A stretch of 64,000 bases of DNA from the NCBI GenBank assembly GCA_963402885.1, contig OY727103.1:10876085-10940084 (forward strand), read 5' to 3'. Under the pieces are notes generated by a model, which saw only the letters and a program-made list of their open reading frames with translations, was not told the origin of the DNA and did not search any database. Both the position numbers and the translations under genes were made by a program. The DNA comes from Antedon bifida. Its lineage: Eukaryota; Echinodermata; Crinoidea; Comatulida; Antedonidae. Below are positions 38,926 through 53,420 of this stretch, piece by piece (the first letter of the stretch is position 1; the number at the start of each line of letters is the position of its first letter).

Positions 38926-39190
38926 ATTTGGAGACGTTTTAGACCATTTTGTGCATTTCGATGAAACTTTTCAAACAAAAACATCAATGTGCATACAACA
39001 GCTTATTATCGCATTTGGAGACGTTTTAGACCATTTTGTGCATTTCGAAAAAACTTTTCACACAAAAACATCAAAGTGCATACAATAGCTTAATATCGTA
39101 TTTGGAGACGTTTTAGACCATTTTGTGCATTTCGATGAAACTTTTCACACAAAAACATAAAAGTGCATAAAATAGCTTAATATCGTATTT
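35980..39190 (+). repeat. 1,369-bp (16-monomer) tandem repeat, about 2.3 copies
   Basis: The rare gacattttttacc occurs at 36,541 and 37,910, and tttcgatgaaacttggttac at 36,901 and 38,270, both 1,369 bases apart; the match continues to about 39,190. Differences include tttcgctgaaac near 36,395 against tttcgatgaaac, gaccatattg near 36,206, and ttttgacac at 38,371 against ttttcacac. The second 8,710-bp copy holds about 1.7 copies (near 44.7-47.07 kb). Limits are approximate. Confidence 0.8.
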
Positions 39191-42100
39191 GGAGGCGTTT
39201 TAGATCATTTTGTGCATTTCGATGAAACTTTTCACCCAAAACATAAAAGTGCACAAAATAGCTTCAAATCGCATTTGGAGACATTTTTGACCAATTTGTG
39301 CATTTCGATGAAACTTTTCACACAAAAACAACAAAGTGCATACAATAGCTTAATATCGTATTTGGAGACGTTTTAGACCATTTTGTGCATTTCGATGAAA
39401 CTTTTCAAACAAAAACATCAATGTGCATACAACAGCTTATTATCGCATTTGGAGACGTTTTAGACCATTTTGTGCATTTCGAAAAAACTTTTCACACAAA
39501 AACATCAAAGTGCATACAATAGCTTAATATCGTATTTGGAGACGTTTTAGACCATTTTGTGCATTTCAATGAAACTTTTCACACAAAACCATCAAAGTGC
39601 ATAAAATATCTTCAAATCGCATTTGCAGACGTTTTTAGACCATTTTGTGCATTTCGATGAAACTTAGTTACACAAAAACATCAAAGTGCTTAAAATCACA
39701 TTTGAAACCGTTTTAGACCATTTTGAGCATTTCTATAAAACTTTTGACACAAAACATCAAAGTGCACAAAAGAACTCAAAATCGCATTTGGAGACGTTTT
39801 AGACCATTTTGAGCATTTCGAAAAAACTTTTCACTCAAAAACATCAAAGTGCATACAATAGCTTAATATAGTATTTGGAGACGTTTTAGACCATTTTGAG
39901 CATTTCGATAAAACTTTTCACACAAAACATTAAAGTGCACAAAATAGCTTCAAATCGCATTTGGAGACGTTTTAGACCATTTTGTGCATTTCGATGAAAC
40001 TTGGTTACACAAAAACATCAAAGTGCACAAAAGAGTTCCAAATCGCATTTGAGACGTTTTAGACCATTTTGTGCATTTCGAAAAAACTTTTCACACAAAA
40101 ACATCAAAGTGCATACAATAGCTTACTATCATATTTGGAGACGTTTTAGACCATTTTGTGCATTTCGATGAAACTTTTCACACAAAACATAAAAGTGCAT
40201 AAAATAGCTTCAAATCGCATTTGGAGACGTTTTAGACCATTTTGTGCATTTCGATGAAACTTTTCACACAAAAACATCAAAGTGCATACAATAGCTTAAT
40301 ATCGTATTTGGAGACGTTTTAGACCATTTTGTGCATTTCGATGAAACTTTTCACACAAAACCATCAAAGTGCATAAAATATCTTCAAATCGCATTTGCAG
40401 ACGTTTTAGACCATTTTGTGCATTTCGATGAAACTTAGTTACACAAAAACATCAAAGTGCTTAAAATCACATTTGAAACCGTTTTAGACCATTTCGAGCA
40501 TTTCTATAAAACTTTTGACACAAAACATCAAAGTACACAAAAGAACTCAAAATCGCATTTGGAGACGTTTTAGACCATTTTGAGCATTTCGATGAAACTT
40601 GGTTACACAAAAACATCAAAGTGCACAAAAAAGTTCCAAATCGCATTTGGAGACGTTTTAGACCATTTTGTGCATTTCAAAAAAACTTTTCACACAAAAA
40701 CATCAAAGTGCATACAATAGCTTAATATCGTATTTGGAGACGTTTTAGACCATTTTGTGCATTTCGATGAAACTTTTCACACAAAACATCAAAGTGCACA
40801 AAATAGCTTCAAATCGCATTTGGAGACGTTTTAGACCATTTTGTGCATTTCGATGAAACTTGATTACACAAAAACATCAAAGTGCTTAAAATCACATTTG
40901 AAACCGTTTTAGAACATTTTGAGCATTTCGAAAAAACTTTTCAAACAAAAACATCAATGTGCATAAAACAGCTTATTATCGCATTTGGAGACGTTTTAGA
41001 CCATTTTGTGCATTTCGATGAAACTTTTCAAACAAAAACATCAATGTGCATACAACAGCTTATTATCGCATTTGGAGACGTTTTAGACCATTTTGTGCAT
41101 TTCGAAAAAACTTTTCTCACAAAAACATCAAAGTGCATACAATAGCTTAATATCGTATTTGGAGACGTTTTAAACCATTTTGTGCATTTCGATGAAACTT
41201 TTCACACAAAACATAAAAGTGCACAAAATAGCTTCAAATCGCATTTGTAGACGTTTTAGACCATTTTGTGCATTTCGAAACAACTTTTCACACAAAAACA
41301 TCAAAGTGCATACAATAGCTTAATATCATATTTGGAGACGTTTTAGACCATTTTGTGCATTTCGATGAAACTTTTCACACAAAACATAAAAGTGCATAAA
41401 ATAGCTTCAAATCGCATTTGGAGACGTTTTAGACCATTTTGTGCATTTCGATGAAACTTGGTTACACTAAAACATCAAAGTGCACAAAAGAGTTCCAAAT
41501 CGCATTTGGAGACGTTTTAGACCATTTTGTGCATTTCAAAAAAACTTTTCACACAAAAACATCAAAGTGCATACAATAGCTTAATATCGTATTTGGAGAC
41601 GTTTTAGACCATTTTGTGCATTTCGATGAAACTTTTCACACAAAACATCAAAGTGCACAAAATAGCTTCAAATCGCATTTGGAGACGTTTTAGACCATTT
41701 TGTGCATTTCGATGAAACTTGATTACACAAAAACATCAAAGTGCTTAAAATCACATTTGAAACCGTTTTAGAACATTTTGAGCATTTCGAAAAAACTTTT
41801 CAAACAAAAACATCAATGTGCATAAAACAGCTTATTATCGCATTTGGAGACGTTTTAGACCATTTTGTGCATTTCGATGAAACTTTTCAAACAAAAACAT
41901 CAATGTGCATACAACAGCTTATTATCGCATTTGGAGACGTTTTAGACCATTTTGTGCATTTCGATGAAACTTTTCAAACAAAACATAAAAGTGCACAAAA
42001 TAGCTTCAAATCGCATTTGTAGACGTTTTAGACCATTTTGTGCATTTCGAAACAACTTTTCACACAAAAACATCAAAGTGCATACAATAGCTTAATATCG

Positions 42101-45100
42101 TATTTGGAGACGTTTTAGACCATTTTGTGCATTTCGATGAAACTTTTCACCCAAAACATAAAAGTGCACAAAATAGCTTCAAATCGCATTTGGAGACATT
42201 TTTGACAAATTTGTGCATTTCGATGAAACTTTTTACACAAAAACAACAAAGTGCATACAATAGCTTAATATCGTATTCGGAGACGTTTTAGACCATTTTG
42301 TGCATTTCGATGAAACTTTTCAAACAAAAACATCAATGTGCATACAACAGCTTATTATCGCATTTGGAGACGTTTTAGACCATTTTGTGCATTTCGAAAA
42401 AACTTTTCACACAAAAAAATCAAAGTGCATACAATAGCTTAATATCGTATTTGGAGACGTTTTAGACCATTTTGTGCATTTCGATGAAACTTTTCACACA
42501 AAACCATCAAAGTGCATAAAATAGCTTCAAATCGCATTTGCAGACGTTTTAGACCATTTTGTGCATTTCGATGAAACTTAGTTACACAAAAACATCAAAG
42601 TGCTTAAAATCACATTTGAAACCGTTTTAGACCATTTCGAGCATTTCTATAAAACTTTTGACACAAAAAATTAAAATGCACAAAAGAGCTCCAAATCGCA
42701 TTTGGAGACGTTTTAGACCATTTTGAGCATTTCGAAAAAACTTTTCACTCTAAAACATCAAAGTGCATACAATAGCTTCAAATCGCATTTGGAGACGTTT
42801 TAGACCATTTTGTGCATTTCGATGAAACTTGATTACACAAAAACATCAAAGTGCTTAAAATCACATTTGAAACCGTTTTAGAACATTTTGAGCATTTCGA
42901 AAAAACATGTTAACATAAAAACACCAAAGTGCTTAGAATAGCTTTAAAACGGATTTGGAGACGTTTTAGACCATTTTGTGCATTTCGATGAAACTTTTCA
43001 CACAAAAACAACAAAGTGCATACAATATCTTAATATCGTATTTGGAGACGTTTTAGACCATTTTGTGCATTTCGATGAAACTTAGTTACACAAAAAAATC
43101 AAAGTGCTTAAAATCACATTTGAAACCGTTTTAGACCATTTCGATCATTTCTATAAAACTTTTGACACAAAACATCAAAGTGCACAAAAGAGCTCCAAAT
43201 CGCATTTGGAGACGTTTTAGACCATTTTGTGCATTTCGAAAAAACTTTTCACACAAAAACATCAAAGTGCATACAATAGCTTAATATCGTATTTGGTGAC
43301 GTTTTAGACCATTTTTTGCATTTCGATAAAACTTTTCACACAAAACATTAAAGTGCACAAAATAGCTTCAAATCGCATTTGGAGACGTTTTAGACCATTT
43401 TGTGCATTTCGATGAAAATTGGTTACACAAAAACATCAAAGTGCACAAAAGAGTTCCAAATCGCATTTGGAGACGTTTTAGACCATTTTGTGCATTTCGA
43501 AAAAACTTTTCACACAAAAACATCAAAGTGCATACAATAGCTTAATATCGTATTTGGAGACGTTTTAGACCATTTTTTGCATTTCGATGAAACTTTTCAC
43601 ACAAAACATAAAAGTGCATAATATAGCTTCAAATCGCATTTGGAGACGTTTTAGACCATTTTGTGCATTTCGATGAAACTTTTCACACAAAAACAACAAA
43701 GTGCTTAAAATCACATTTGAAACCGTTTTAGACCATTTCGAGCATTTCTATAAAACTTTTGACATAAAACATCAAAATGCACAAAAGAGCTCCAAATCGC
43801 ATTTGGAGACGTTTTAGACCATTTTGAGCATTTCGAAAAAACTTTTCACTCAAAAACATCAAAGTGCATACAATAGCTTAATATAGTATTTGGAGACGTT
43901 TTAGACCATTTTGTGCATTTCGATGAAACTTTTCACACAAAACATCAAAGTGCACAAAATAGCTTCAAATCGCATTTGGAGACGTTTTAGACCATTTTGT
44001 GCATTTCGAAGAAACTTTTCACACAAAAACAACAAAGTGCATACAATATCTTAATATCGTATTTGGAGACGTTTTAGACCACTTTGTGCATTTCGATGAA
44101 ACTTTTCACACACAATATCAAAGTGCACAAAATAGCTTCAAATCGCATTTGGAGACGTTTTAGACCATTTTGTGCGTTTTATTACACAAAACATCAAAGT
44201 GCACAAAATAGCTTAATATCGCATTTGGAGACGTTTTAGACCATTTTGTGCATTTCGAAAAAACTTGATTACACAAAAATATCAAAGTGCTTAAAATCAC
44301 ATTTGAAACCGTTTTAGACCATTTTGAGCATTTCGATAAAACTTTTCACACAAAAACAAAAAAGTGCATACAATAGCTTAATATCGTATTTGGAGACGTT
44401 TTAGACCATTTTGTGCATTTCGATGAAACTTTTCACACAAAAACATCAATGTTCATACAACAGCTTATTATCGTATTTGGAGACGTTTTAGACCATTTTG
44501 TGCGTTTCATTACACAAAACATCAAAGTGCAAAAAAGAGTTCCAAATCGCATTTGGAGACGTTTTAGACCATTTTGTGAATTTCGAAAAAACTTTTCTAA
44601 CAAAAACATCAATGTGCATACAACAGCTTATTATCGCATTTGGAGACGTTTTAGACCATTTTGTGCATTTCGAAAAAACTTTTCACACAAAAACATCAAA
44701 GTGCATACAATAGCTTAATATCGTATTTGGAGACGTTTTAGACCATTTTGTGCATTTCGATGAAACTTTTCACCCAAAACATAAAAGTGCACAAAATAGC
44801 TTCAAATCGCATTTGGAGACATTTTTGACCAATTTGTGCATTTCGATGAAACTTTTTACACAAAAACAACAAAGTGCATACAATAGCTTAATATCGTATT
44901 TGGAGACGTTTTAGACCATATTGTGCATTTCGATGAAACTTTTCAAACAAAAACATCAATGTGCATACAACAGCTTATTATCGCATTTGGAGACGTTTTA
45001 GACCATTTTGTGCATTTCGAAAAAACTTTTCACACAGAAACATCAAAGTGCATACAATAGCTTAATATCGTATTTGGAGACGTTTTAGACCATTTTGTGC

Positions 45101-47071
45101 ATTTCGCTGAAACTTTTCACACAAAAACATAAAAGTGCATAAAATAGCTTAATATCGTATTTGGAGACGTTTTAGACCATTTTGTGCATTTCGATGAAAC
45201 TTTTCACCCAAACATAAAAGTGCACAAAATAGCTTCAAATCGCATTTGGAGACATTTTTTACCAATTTGTGCATTTCGATAAAACTTTTCACACAAAAAC
45301 ATCAAAGTGCATACAATAGCTTAATATCGTATTTGGAGACGTTTTAGACCATTTTGTGCATTTCAATGAAACTTTTCACACAAAACAACAAAGTGCACAA
45401 CATAGCTTCAAATCGTATTTGGAGACGTTTTAGACCATTTTGTGCATTTCGAAAAAACTTGATTACACAAAAATATCAAAGTGCTTAAAATCACATTTGA
45501 AACCGTTTTAGACCATTTTGAGCATTTCGATAAAACTTTTCACACAAAACATTAAAGTGCACAAAATAGCTTCAAATCGCATTTGGAGACGTTTTAGACC
45601 ATTTTGTGCATTTCGATGAAACTTGGTTACACAAAAACATCAAAGTGCACAAAAGAGTTCCAAATCGCATTTGGAGACGTTTTAGACCATTTTGTGCATT
45701 TCAAAAAAACTTTTCACACAAAAACATCAAAGTGCATACAAAAGCTTAATATCGTATTTGGAGACGTTTTAGACCATTTTGTGCATTTCGATGAAACTTT
45801 TCACACAAAACATCAAAGTGCACAAAATAGCTTCAAATCGCATTTGGAGACGTTTTAGACCATTTTGTGCATTTCGATGAAACTTGATTACACAAAAACA
45901 TCAAAGTGCTTAAAATCACATTTGAAACCGTTTTAGAACATTTTGAGCATTTCGAAAAAACTTTTCAAACAAAAACATCAATGTGCATACAACAGCTTAT
46001 TATCGTATTTGGAGACGTTTTAGACCATTTTGTGCATTTCGATGAAACTTTTCACACAAAAACATAAAAGTGCATACAATAGCTTAATATCGTATTTGGA
46101 GACGTTTTAGACCATTTTGTGCATTTCGATGAAACTTTTCACCCAAAACATAAAAGTGCACAAAATAGCTTCAAATCGCATTTGGATACATTTTTGACCA
46201 ATTTGTGCATTTCGATGAAACTTTTTACACAAAAACAACAAAGTGCATACAATAGCTTAATATCGTATTTGGAGACGTTTTAGACCATTTTGTGCATTTC
46301 GATGAAACTTTTCAAACAAAAACATCAATGTGCATACAACAGCTTATTATCGCATTTGGAGACGTTTTAGACCATTTTGTGCATTTCGAAAAAACTTTTC
46401 ACACAAAAACATCAAAGTGCATACAATAGCTTAATATCGTATTTGGAGACGTTTTAGACCATTTTGTGCATTTCGATGAAACTTTTCACACAAAAACATA
46501 AAAGTGCATAAAATAGCTTAATATCGTATTTGGAGACGTTTTAGACCATTTTGTGCATTTCGATGAAACTTTTCACCCAAACATAAAAGTGCACAAAATA
46601 GCTTCAAATCGCATTTGGAGACATTTTTGACCAATTTGTGCATTTCGATAAAACTTTTCACACAAAAACATCAAAGTGCATACAATAGCTTAATATCGTA
46701 TTTGGAGACGTTTTAGACCATTTTCTGCATTTCAATGAAACTTTTCACACAAAACAACAAAGTGCACAAAATAGCTTCAAATCGCATTTGGAGACGTTTT
46801 AGACCATTTTGTGCATTTCGAAAAAACTTGATTACACAAAAATATCAAAGTGCTTAAAATCACATTTGAAACCGTTTTAGACCATTTTGAGCATTTCGAT
46901 AAAACTTTTCACACAAAACATTAAAGTTCACAAAATAGCTTCAAATCGCATTTGGAGACGTTTTAGACCATTTTGTGCATTTCGATGAAACTTGGTTACA
47001 CAAAAACATCAAAGTGCACAAAAGAGTTCCAAATCGCTTTTGGAGACGTTTTAGACCATTTTGTGCATTTC
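38926..47071 (+). repeat. 8,710-bp tandem duplication, copy 2, truncated at right
   Basis: This is the adjacent second copy of 30,216-38,925, recognisable for 8,146 bases. Its last kilobase diverges more than the rest: gacatttttgacc at 46,620 against gacattttttacc, ttttctgc near 46,724 against ttttgtgc, and aaagttcac near 46,924. It ends at 47,071, where tttcgagtaaac stands against tttcaaaaaaac in copy 1 and a damaged monomer follows. Confidence 0.88.
42865..42952 (+). repeat. Diverged 88-bp palindrome monomer (4 of 10)
   Basis: It has ATGTTAACAT at 42,907-42,916, exactly 8,710 bases after copy 3. Confidence 0.9.
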
Positions 47072-47097
47072 GAGTAAACTTTTCACACAAAAACATC

Positions 47098-47110
47098 AAA
47101 GTGCGTTTTA
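47098..47110 (+). repeat. Monomer with 30-bp internal deletion
   Basis: The box aaagtgc is joined directly to gttttagacc at 47,104/47,105. The 30 bases that normally lie between them (the tail and the start of the next monomer, up to gagac) are missing. The monomer just before it has the unusual tttcgagtaaac, so this marks the damaged right end of the 8,710-bp copy 2. Confidence 0.88.
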
Positions 47111-49312
47111 GACCATTTTGTGCATTTCGAAAAAACTTTTCACACAAAAACACCAAAGTGCATACAATAGCTTACTATCATATTTGGAGACGTTTTAGAC
47201 CATTTTGAGCATTTCGATGAAACTTTTCACACAAAACATAAAAGTGCATAAAATAGCTTCAAATCGCATTTGGAGACGTTTTAGACCATTTTGTGCATTT
47301 CGATGAAACTTTTCACACAAAAACATCAAAGTGCATACAATAGCTTAATATCGTATTTGGAGACGTTTTAGACCATTTTGTGCATTTCGATGAAACTTTT
47401 CACACAAAACCATCAAAGTGCATAAAATATCTTCAAATCGCATTTGCAGACGTTTTAGACCATTTTGTGCATTTCGATGAAACTTAGTTACACAAAAACA
47501 TCAAAGTGCTTAAAATCACATTTGAAACCGTTTTAGACCATTTCGAGCATTTCTATAAAACTTTTGACACAAAACATCAAAGTGCACAAAAGAACTCAAA
47601 ATCGCATTTGGAGACGTTTTAGACCATTTTGAGCATTTCGAAAAAACTTTTCACTCAAAAACATCAAAGTGCATACAATAGCTTAATATAGTATTTGGAG
47701 ACGTTTTAGACCATTTTGAGCATTTCGATAAAACTTTTCACACAAAACATTAAAGTGCACAAAATAGCTTCAAATCGCATTTGGAGACGTTTTAGACCAT
47801 TTTGTGCATTTCGATGAAACTTGGTTGCACAAAAACATCAAAGTGCACAAAAGAGTTCCAAATCGCATTTGAGACGTTTTAGACCATTTTGTGCATTTCG
47901 AAAAAACTTTTCACACAAAAACATCAAAGTGCATACAATAGCTTAATATCATATTTGGAGACGTTTTAGACCATTTTGTGCATTTCGATGAAACTTTTCA
48001 CACAAAACATAAAAGTGCATAAAATAGCTTCAAATCGCATTTGGAGACGTTTTAGACCATTTTGAGCATTTCGATAAAACTTTTCACACAAAACATTAAA
48101 GTGCACAAAATAGCTTCAAATCGCATTTGGAGACGTTTTAGACCATTTTGTGCATTTCGATGAAACTTGGTTACACAAAAACATCAAAGTGCACAAAAGA
48201 GTTCCAAATCGCATTTGGAGACGTTTTAGACCATTTTGTGCATTTCAAAAAAACTTTTCACACAAAAACATCAAAGTGCATACAATAGCTTAATATCGTA
48301 TTTGGAGACGTTTTAGACCATTTTGTGCATTTCGATGAAACTTTTCACACAAAACATCAAAGTGCACAAAATAGCTTCAAATCGCATTTGGAGACGTTTT
48401 AGACCATTTTGTGCATTTCGATGAAACTTGATTACACAAAAACATCAAAGTGCTTAAAATCACATTTGAAACCGTTTTAGAACATTTTGAGCATTTCGAA
48501 AAAACTTTTCAAACAAAAACATCAATGTGCATACAACAGCTTATTATCGCATTTGGAGACGTTTTAGACCATTTTGTGCATTTCGATGAAACTTTTCAAA
48601 CAAAAACATCAATGTGCATACAACAGCTTATTATCGCATTTGGAGACGTTTTAGACCATTTTGTGCATTTCGAAAAAACTTTTCACACAAAAACATCAAA
48701 GTGCATACAATAGCTTAATATCGTATTTGGAGACGTTTTAAACCATTTTGTGCATTTCGATGAAACTTTTCACACAAAACATAAAAGTGCACAAAATAGC
48801 TTCAAATCGCATTTGTAGACGTTTTAGACCATTTTGTGCATTTCGAAAAAACTTTTCACACAAAACCATCAAAGTGCATAAAATAGCTTCAAATCGCATT
48901 TGCAGACGTTTTAGACCATTTTGTGCATTTCGATGAAACTTAGTTACACAAAAACATCAAAGTGCTTAAAATCACATTTGAAACCGTTTTAGACCATTTC
49001 GAGCATTTCTATAAAACTTTTGACACAAAACATCAAAATGCACAAAAGAGCTCCAAATCGCATTTGGAGACGTTTTAGACAATTTTGAGCATTTCGAAAA
49101 AACTTTTCACTCAAAAACATCAAAGTGCATACAATAGCTTAATATAGTATTTGGAGACGTTTTAGACCATTTTGTGCATTTCGATGAAACTTTTCACACA
49201 AAACATCAAAGTGCACAAAATAGCTTCAAATCGCATTTGGAGACGTTTTAGACCATTTTGTGCATTTCGATGAAACTTGATTACACAAAAACATCAAAGT
49301 GCTTAAAATCAC

Positions 49313-49400
49313 ATTTGAAACCGTTTTAGAACATTTTGAGCATTTCGAAAAAACATGTTAACATAAAAACACCAAAGTGCTTAGAATAGCTTTAAAACGG
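49313..49400 (+). repeat. Diverged 88-bp palindrome monomer (5 of 10)
   Basis: It has ATGTTAACAT at 49,355-49,364, preceded by the cttaaaatcac short monomer as in all other cases. Confidence 0.9.
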
Positions 49401-51533
49401 ATTTGGAGACGTTTTAGACCATTTTGTGCATTTCGATGAAACTTTTCACACAAAAACATCAAAGTGCATACAATAGCTTATAATCGTATTTGGAGACGTT
49501 TTAGACCATTTTGTGCATTTCGATGAAACTTTTCAAACAAAAACATCAATGTGCATACAACAGCTTCAAATCGCATTTGTAGACGTTTTAGACCATTTTG
49601 TGCATTTCGAAAAAACTTTTCACACAAAAACATCAAAGTGCATACAATAGCTTAATATCGTATTTGGAGACGTTTTAGACCATTTTGTGCATTTCGATGA
49701 AACTTTTCACCCAAAACATAAAAGTGCACAAAATAGCTTCAAATCGCATTTGGAGACATTTTTGACAAATTTGTGCATTTCGATGAAACTTTTTACACAA
49801 AAACAACAAAGTGCATACAATAGCTTAATATCGTATTTGGAGACGTTTTAGACCATTTTGTGCATTTCGATGAAACTTTTCAAACAAAAACATCAATGTG
49901 CATACAACAGCTTATTATCGCATTTGGAGACGTTTTAGACCATTTTGTGCATTTCGAAAAAACTTTGCACACAAAAAAATCAAAGTGCATACAATAGCTT
50001 AATATCGTATTTGGAGACGTTTTAGACGATTTTGTGCATTTCGATGAAACTTTTCACACAAAACCATCAAAGTGCATAAAATAGCTTCAAATCGCATTTG
50101 CAGACGTTTTAGACCATTTTGTGCATTTCGATGAAACTTAGTTACACAAAAACATCAAAGTGCTTAAAATCACATTTGAAACCGTTTTAGACCATTTCGA
50201 GCATTTCTATAAAACTTTTGACACAAAACATCAAAATGCACAAAAGAGCTCCAAATCGCATTTGGAGACGTTTTAGACCATTTTGAGCATTTCGAAAAAA
50301 CTTTTCACTCAAAAACATCAAAGTGCATACAATAGCTTAATATAGTATTTGGAGACGTTTTAGACCATTTTGTGCATTTCGATGAAACTTTTCACACAAA
50401 ACATCAAAGTGCACAAAATAGCTTCAAATCGCATTTGGAGACGTTTTAGACCATTTTGTGCATTTCGATGAAACTTTTCACACAAAAACAACAAAGTGCA
50501 TACAATATCTTAATATCGTATTTGGAGACGTTTTTGACCATTTTGTGCATTTCGATGAAACTTAGTTACACAAAAAAATCAAAGTGCTTAAAATCACATT
50601 TGAAACCGTTTTAGACCATTTCGATCATTTCTATAAAACTTTTGACACAAAACATCAAAGTGCACAAAAGAGCTCCAAATCGCATTTGGAGACGTTTTAG
50701 ACCATTTTGTGCATTTCGAAAAAACTTTTCACACAAAAACATCAAAGTGCATACAATAGCTTAATATCGTATTTGGAGACGTTTTAGACCATTTTTTGCA
50801 TTTCGATAAAACTTTTCACACAAAACATTAAAGTGCACAAAATAGCTTCAAATCGCATTTGGAGACGTTTTAGACCATTTTGTGCATTTCGATGAAAATT
50901 GGTTACACAAAAACATCAAAGTGCACAAAAGAGTTCCAAATCGCATTTGGAGACGTTTTAGACCATTTTGTGCATTTCGAAAAAACTTTTCACACAAAAA
51001 CATCAAAGTGCATACAATAGCTTAATATCGTATTTGGAGACGTTTTAGACCATTTTTTGCATTTCGATGAAACTTTTCACACAAAAACAACAAAGTGCAT
51101 ACAATATCTTAATATCGTATTTGGAGACGTTTTAGACCATTTTGTGCATTTCGATGAAACTTAGTTACACAAAAACATCAAAGTGCTTAAAATCACATTT
51201 GAAACCGTTTTAGACCATTTCGAGCATTTCTATAAAACTTTTGACACAAAACATCAAAATGCACAAAAGAGCTCCAAATCGCATTTGGAGACGTTTTAGA
51301 CCATTTTGAGCATTTCGAAAAAACTTTTCACTCAAAAACATCAAAGTGCATACAATAGCTTAATATAGTATTTGGAGACGTTTTAGACCATTTTGTGCAT
51401 TTCGATGAAACTTTTCACACAAAACATCAAAGTGCACAAAACAGCTTCAAATCGCATTTGGAGACGTTTTAGACCATTTTGTGCATTTCGATGAAACTTG
51501 ATTACACGAAAACATCAAAGTGCTTAAAATCAC

Positions 51534-51621
51534 ATTTGAAACCGTTTTAGAACATTTTGAGCATTTCGAAAAAACATGTTAACATAAAAACACCAAAGTG
51601 CTTAGAATAGCTTTAAAACGG
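51534..51621 (+). repeat. Diverged 88-bp palindrome monomer (6 of 10)
   Basis: It has ATGTTAACAT at 51,576-51,585. It is followed by tttcgttaaaac and then by gaccgttttgtgc. Confidence 0.9.
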
Positions 51622-53404
51622 ATTTGGAGACGTTTTAGACCATTTTGTGCATTTCGTTAAAACTTTTCACACAAAAACATCAAAGTGCATACAATAGCTT
51701 AATATCGTATTTGGAGACGTTTTAGACCGTTTTGTGCATTTTGATGAAACTTTTTACATAAAACATCAAAGTGCACAAAATAGCTTCAAATCGCATTTGG
51801 AGACGTTTTAGACCATTTTGTGCATTTCGATGAAACTTTTCACACAAAAACAACATAGTGCATACAATATCTTAATATCGTATTTGGAGACGTTTTAGAC
51901 CATTTTGTGCATTTCGATGAAACTTAGTTACACAAAAACATCAAAGTGCTTAAAATCACATTTGAAACCGTTTTAGACCATTTCGAGCATTTCTATAAAA
52001 CTTTTGACACAAAACATCAAAGTGCACAAAAGAGCTCCAAATCGCATTAGGAGACGTTTTAGACCATTTTGTGCATTTCGAAAAAACTTTTCACACAAAA
52101 ACATCAAAGTGCATACAATAGCTTAATATCGTATTTGGAGACGTTTTAGACCATTTTTTGCATTTCGATAAAACTTTTCACACAAAACATTAAAGTGCAC
52201 AAAATAGCTTCAAATCGCATTTGGATACGTTTTAGACCATTTTGTGCATTTCGATGAAAATTGGTTACACAAAAACATCAAAGTGCACAAAAGAGTTCCA
52301 AATCGCATTTGGAGACGTTTTAGACCATTTTGTGCATTTCGAAAAAACTTTTCACACAAAAACATCAAAGTGCATACAATAGCTTAATATCGTATTTGGA
52401 GACGTTTTAGACCATTTTTTGCATTTCGATGAAACTTTTCACACATAACATAAAAGTGCATAAAATAGCTTCAAATCGCATTTGGAGACGTTTTAGACCA
52501 TTTTGTGCATTTCGATGAAACTTTTCACACAAAAACAACAAAGTGCTTAAAATCACATTTGAAACCGTTTTAGACCATTTCGAGCATTTCTATAAAACTT
52601 TTGACATAAAACATCAAAATGCACAAAAGAGCTCCAAATCGCATTTGGAGACGTTTTAGACCATTTTGAGCATTTCGAAAAAACTTTTCACTCAAAAACA
52701 TCAAAGTGCATACAATAGCTTAATATAGTATTTGGAGACGTTTTAGACCATTTTGTGCATTTCGATGAAACTTTTCACACAAAACATCAAAGTGCACAAA
52801 ATAGCTTCAAATCGCATTTGGAGACGTTTTAGACCATTTTGTGCATTTCGAAGAAACTTTTCACACAAAAACAACAAAGTGCATACAATATCTTAATATC
52901 GTATTTGGGGACGTTTTAGACCACTTTGTGCATTTCGATGAAACTTTTCACACACAACATCAAAGTGCACAAAATAGCTTCAAATCGCATTTGGAGACGT
53001 TTTAGACCATTTTGTGCATTTCGAAAAAACTTTTCACACAAAAACATCAAAGTGCATACAATAGCTTATTATCGTATTTGGAGACGTTTTAGACCATTTT
53101 GTGCGTTTCATTACACAAAACACCAAAGTGCAAAAAAGAGTTCCAAATCGCATTTGGAGACGTTTTAGACCATTTTGTGAATTTCGAAAAAACTTTTCAC
53201 ACAAAAACATCAAAGTGCACAACAGAGTTCCAAATCGCATTTGGAGACGTTTTAGACCATTTTGTGCATTTCGAAAAAACTTTTCACACAAAAACATCAA
53301 AGTGCATACAATAGCTTAATATCGTATTTGGAGACGTTTTTGACCATTTTGTGCATTTCGATGAAACTTTTCACACAAAACCATCAAAGTGCATAAAATA
53401 GCTT

Positions 53405-53420
53405 CAAATCGCGTTTTAGA
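53405..53420 (+). repeat. Monomer boundary with 10-bp deletion
   Basis: The tail caaatcgc is joined directly to gttttagacc at 53,412/53,413; the usual atttggagac is missing. The right end of this deletion is the same base as in the deletion at 47,104. Confidence 0.88.

Noticed and set aside
17683-47071. Large direct repeats as LTRs of a retrotransposon
   Set aside because: The repeated units are adjacent, contain only satellite, have no TG...CA ends with target site duplications, no primer binding site and no polymerase coding region.
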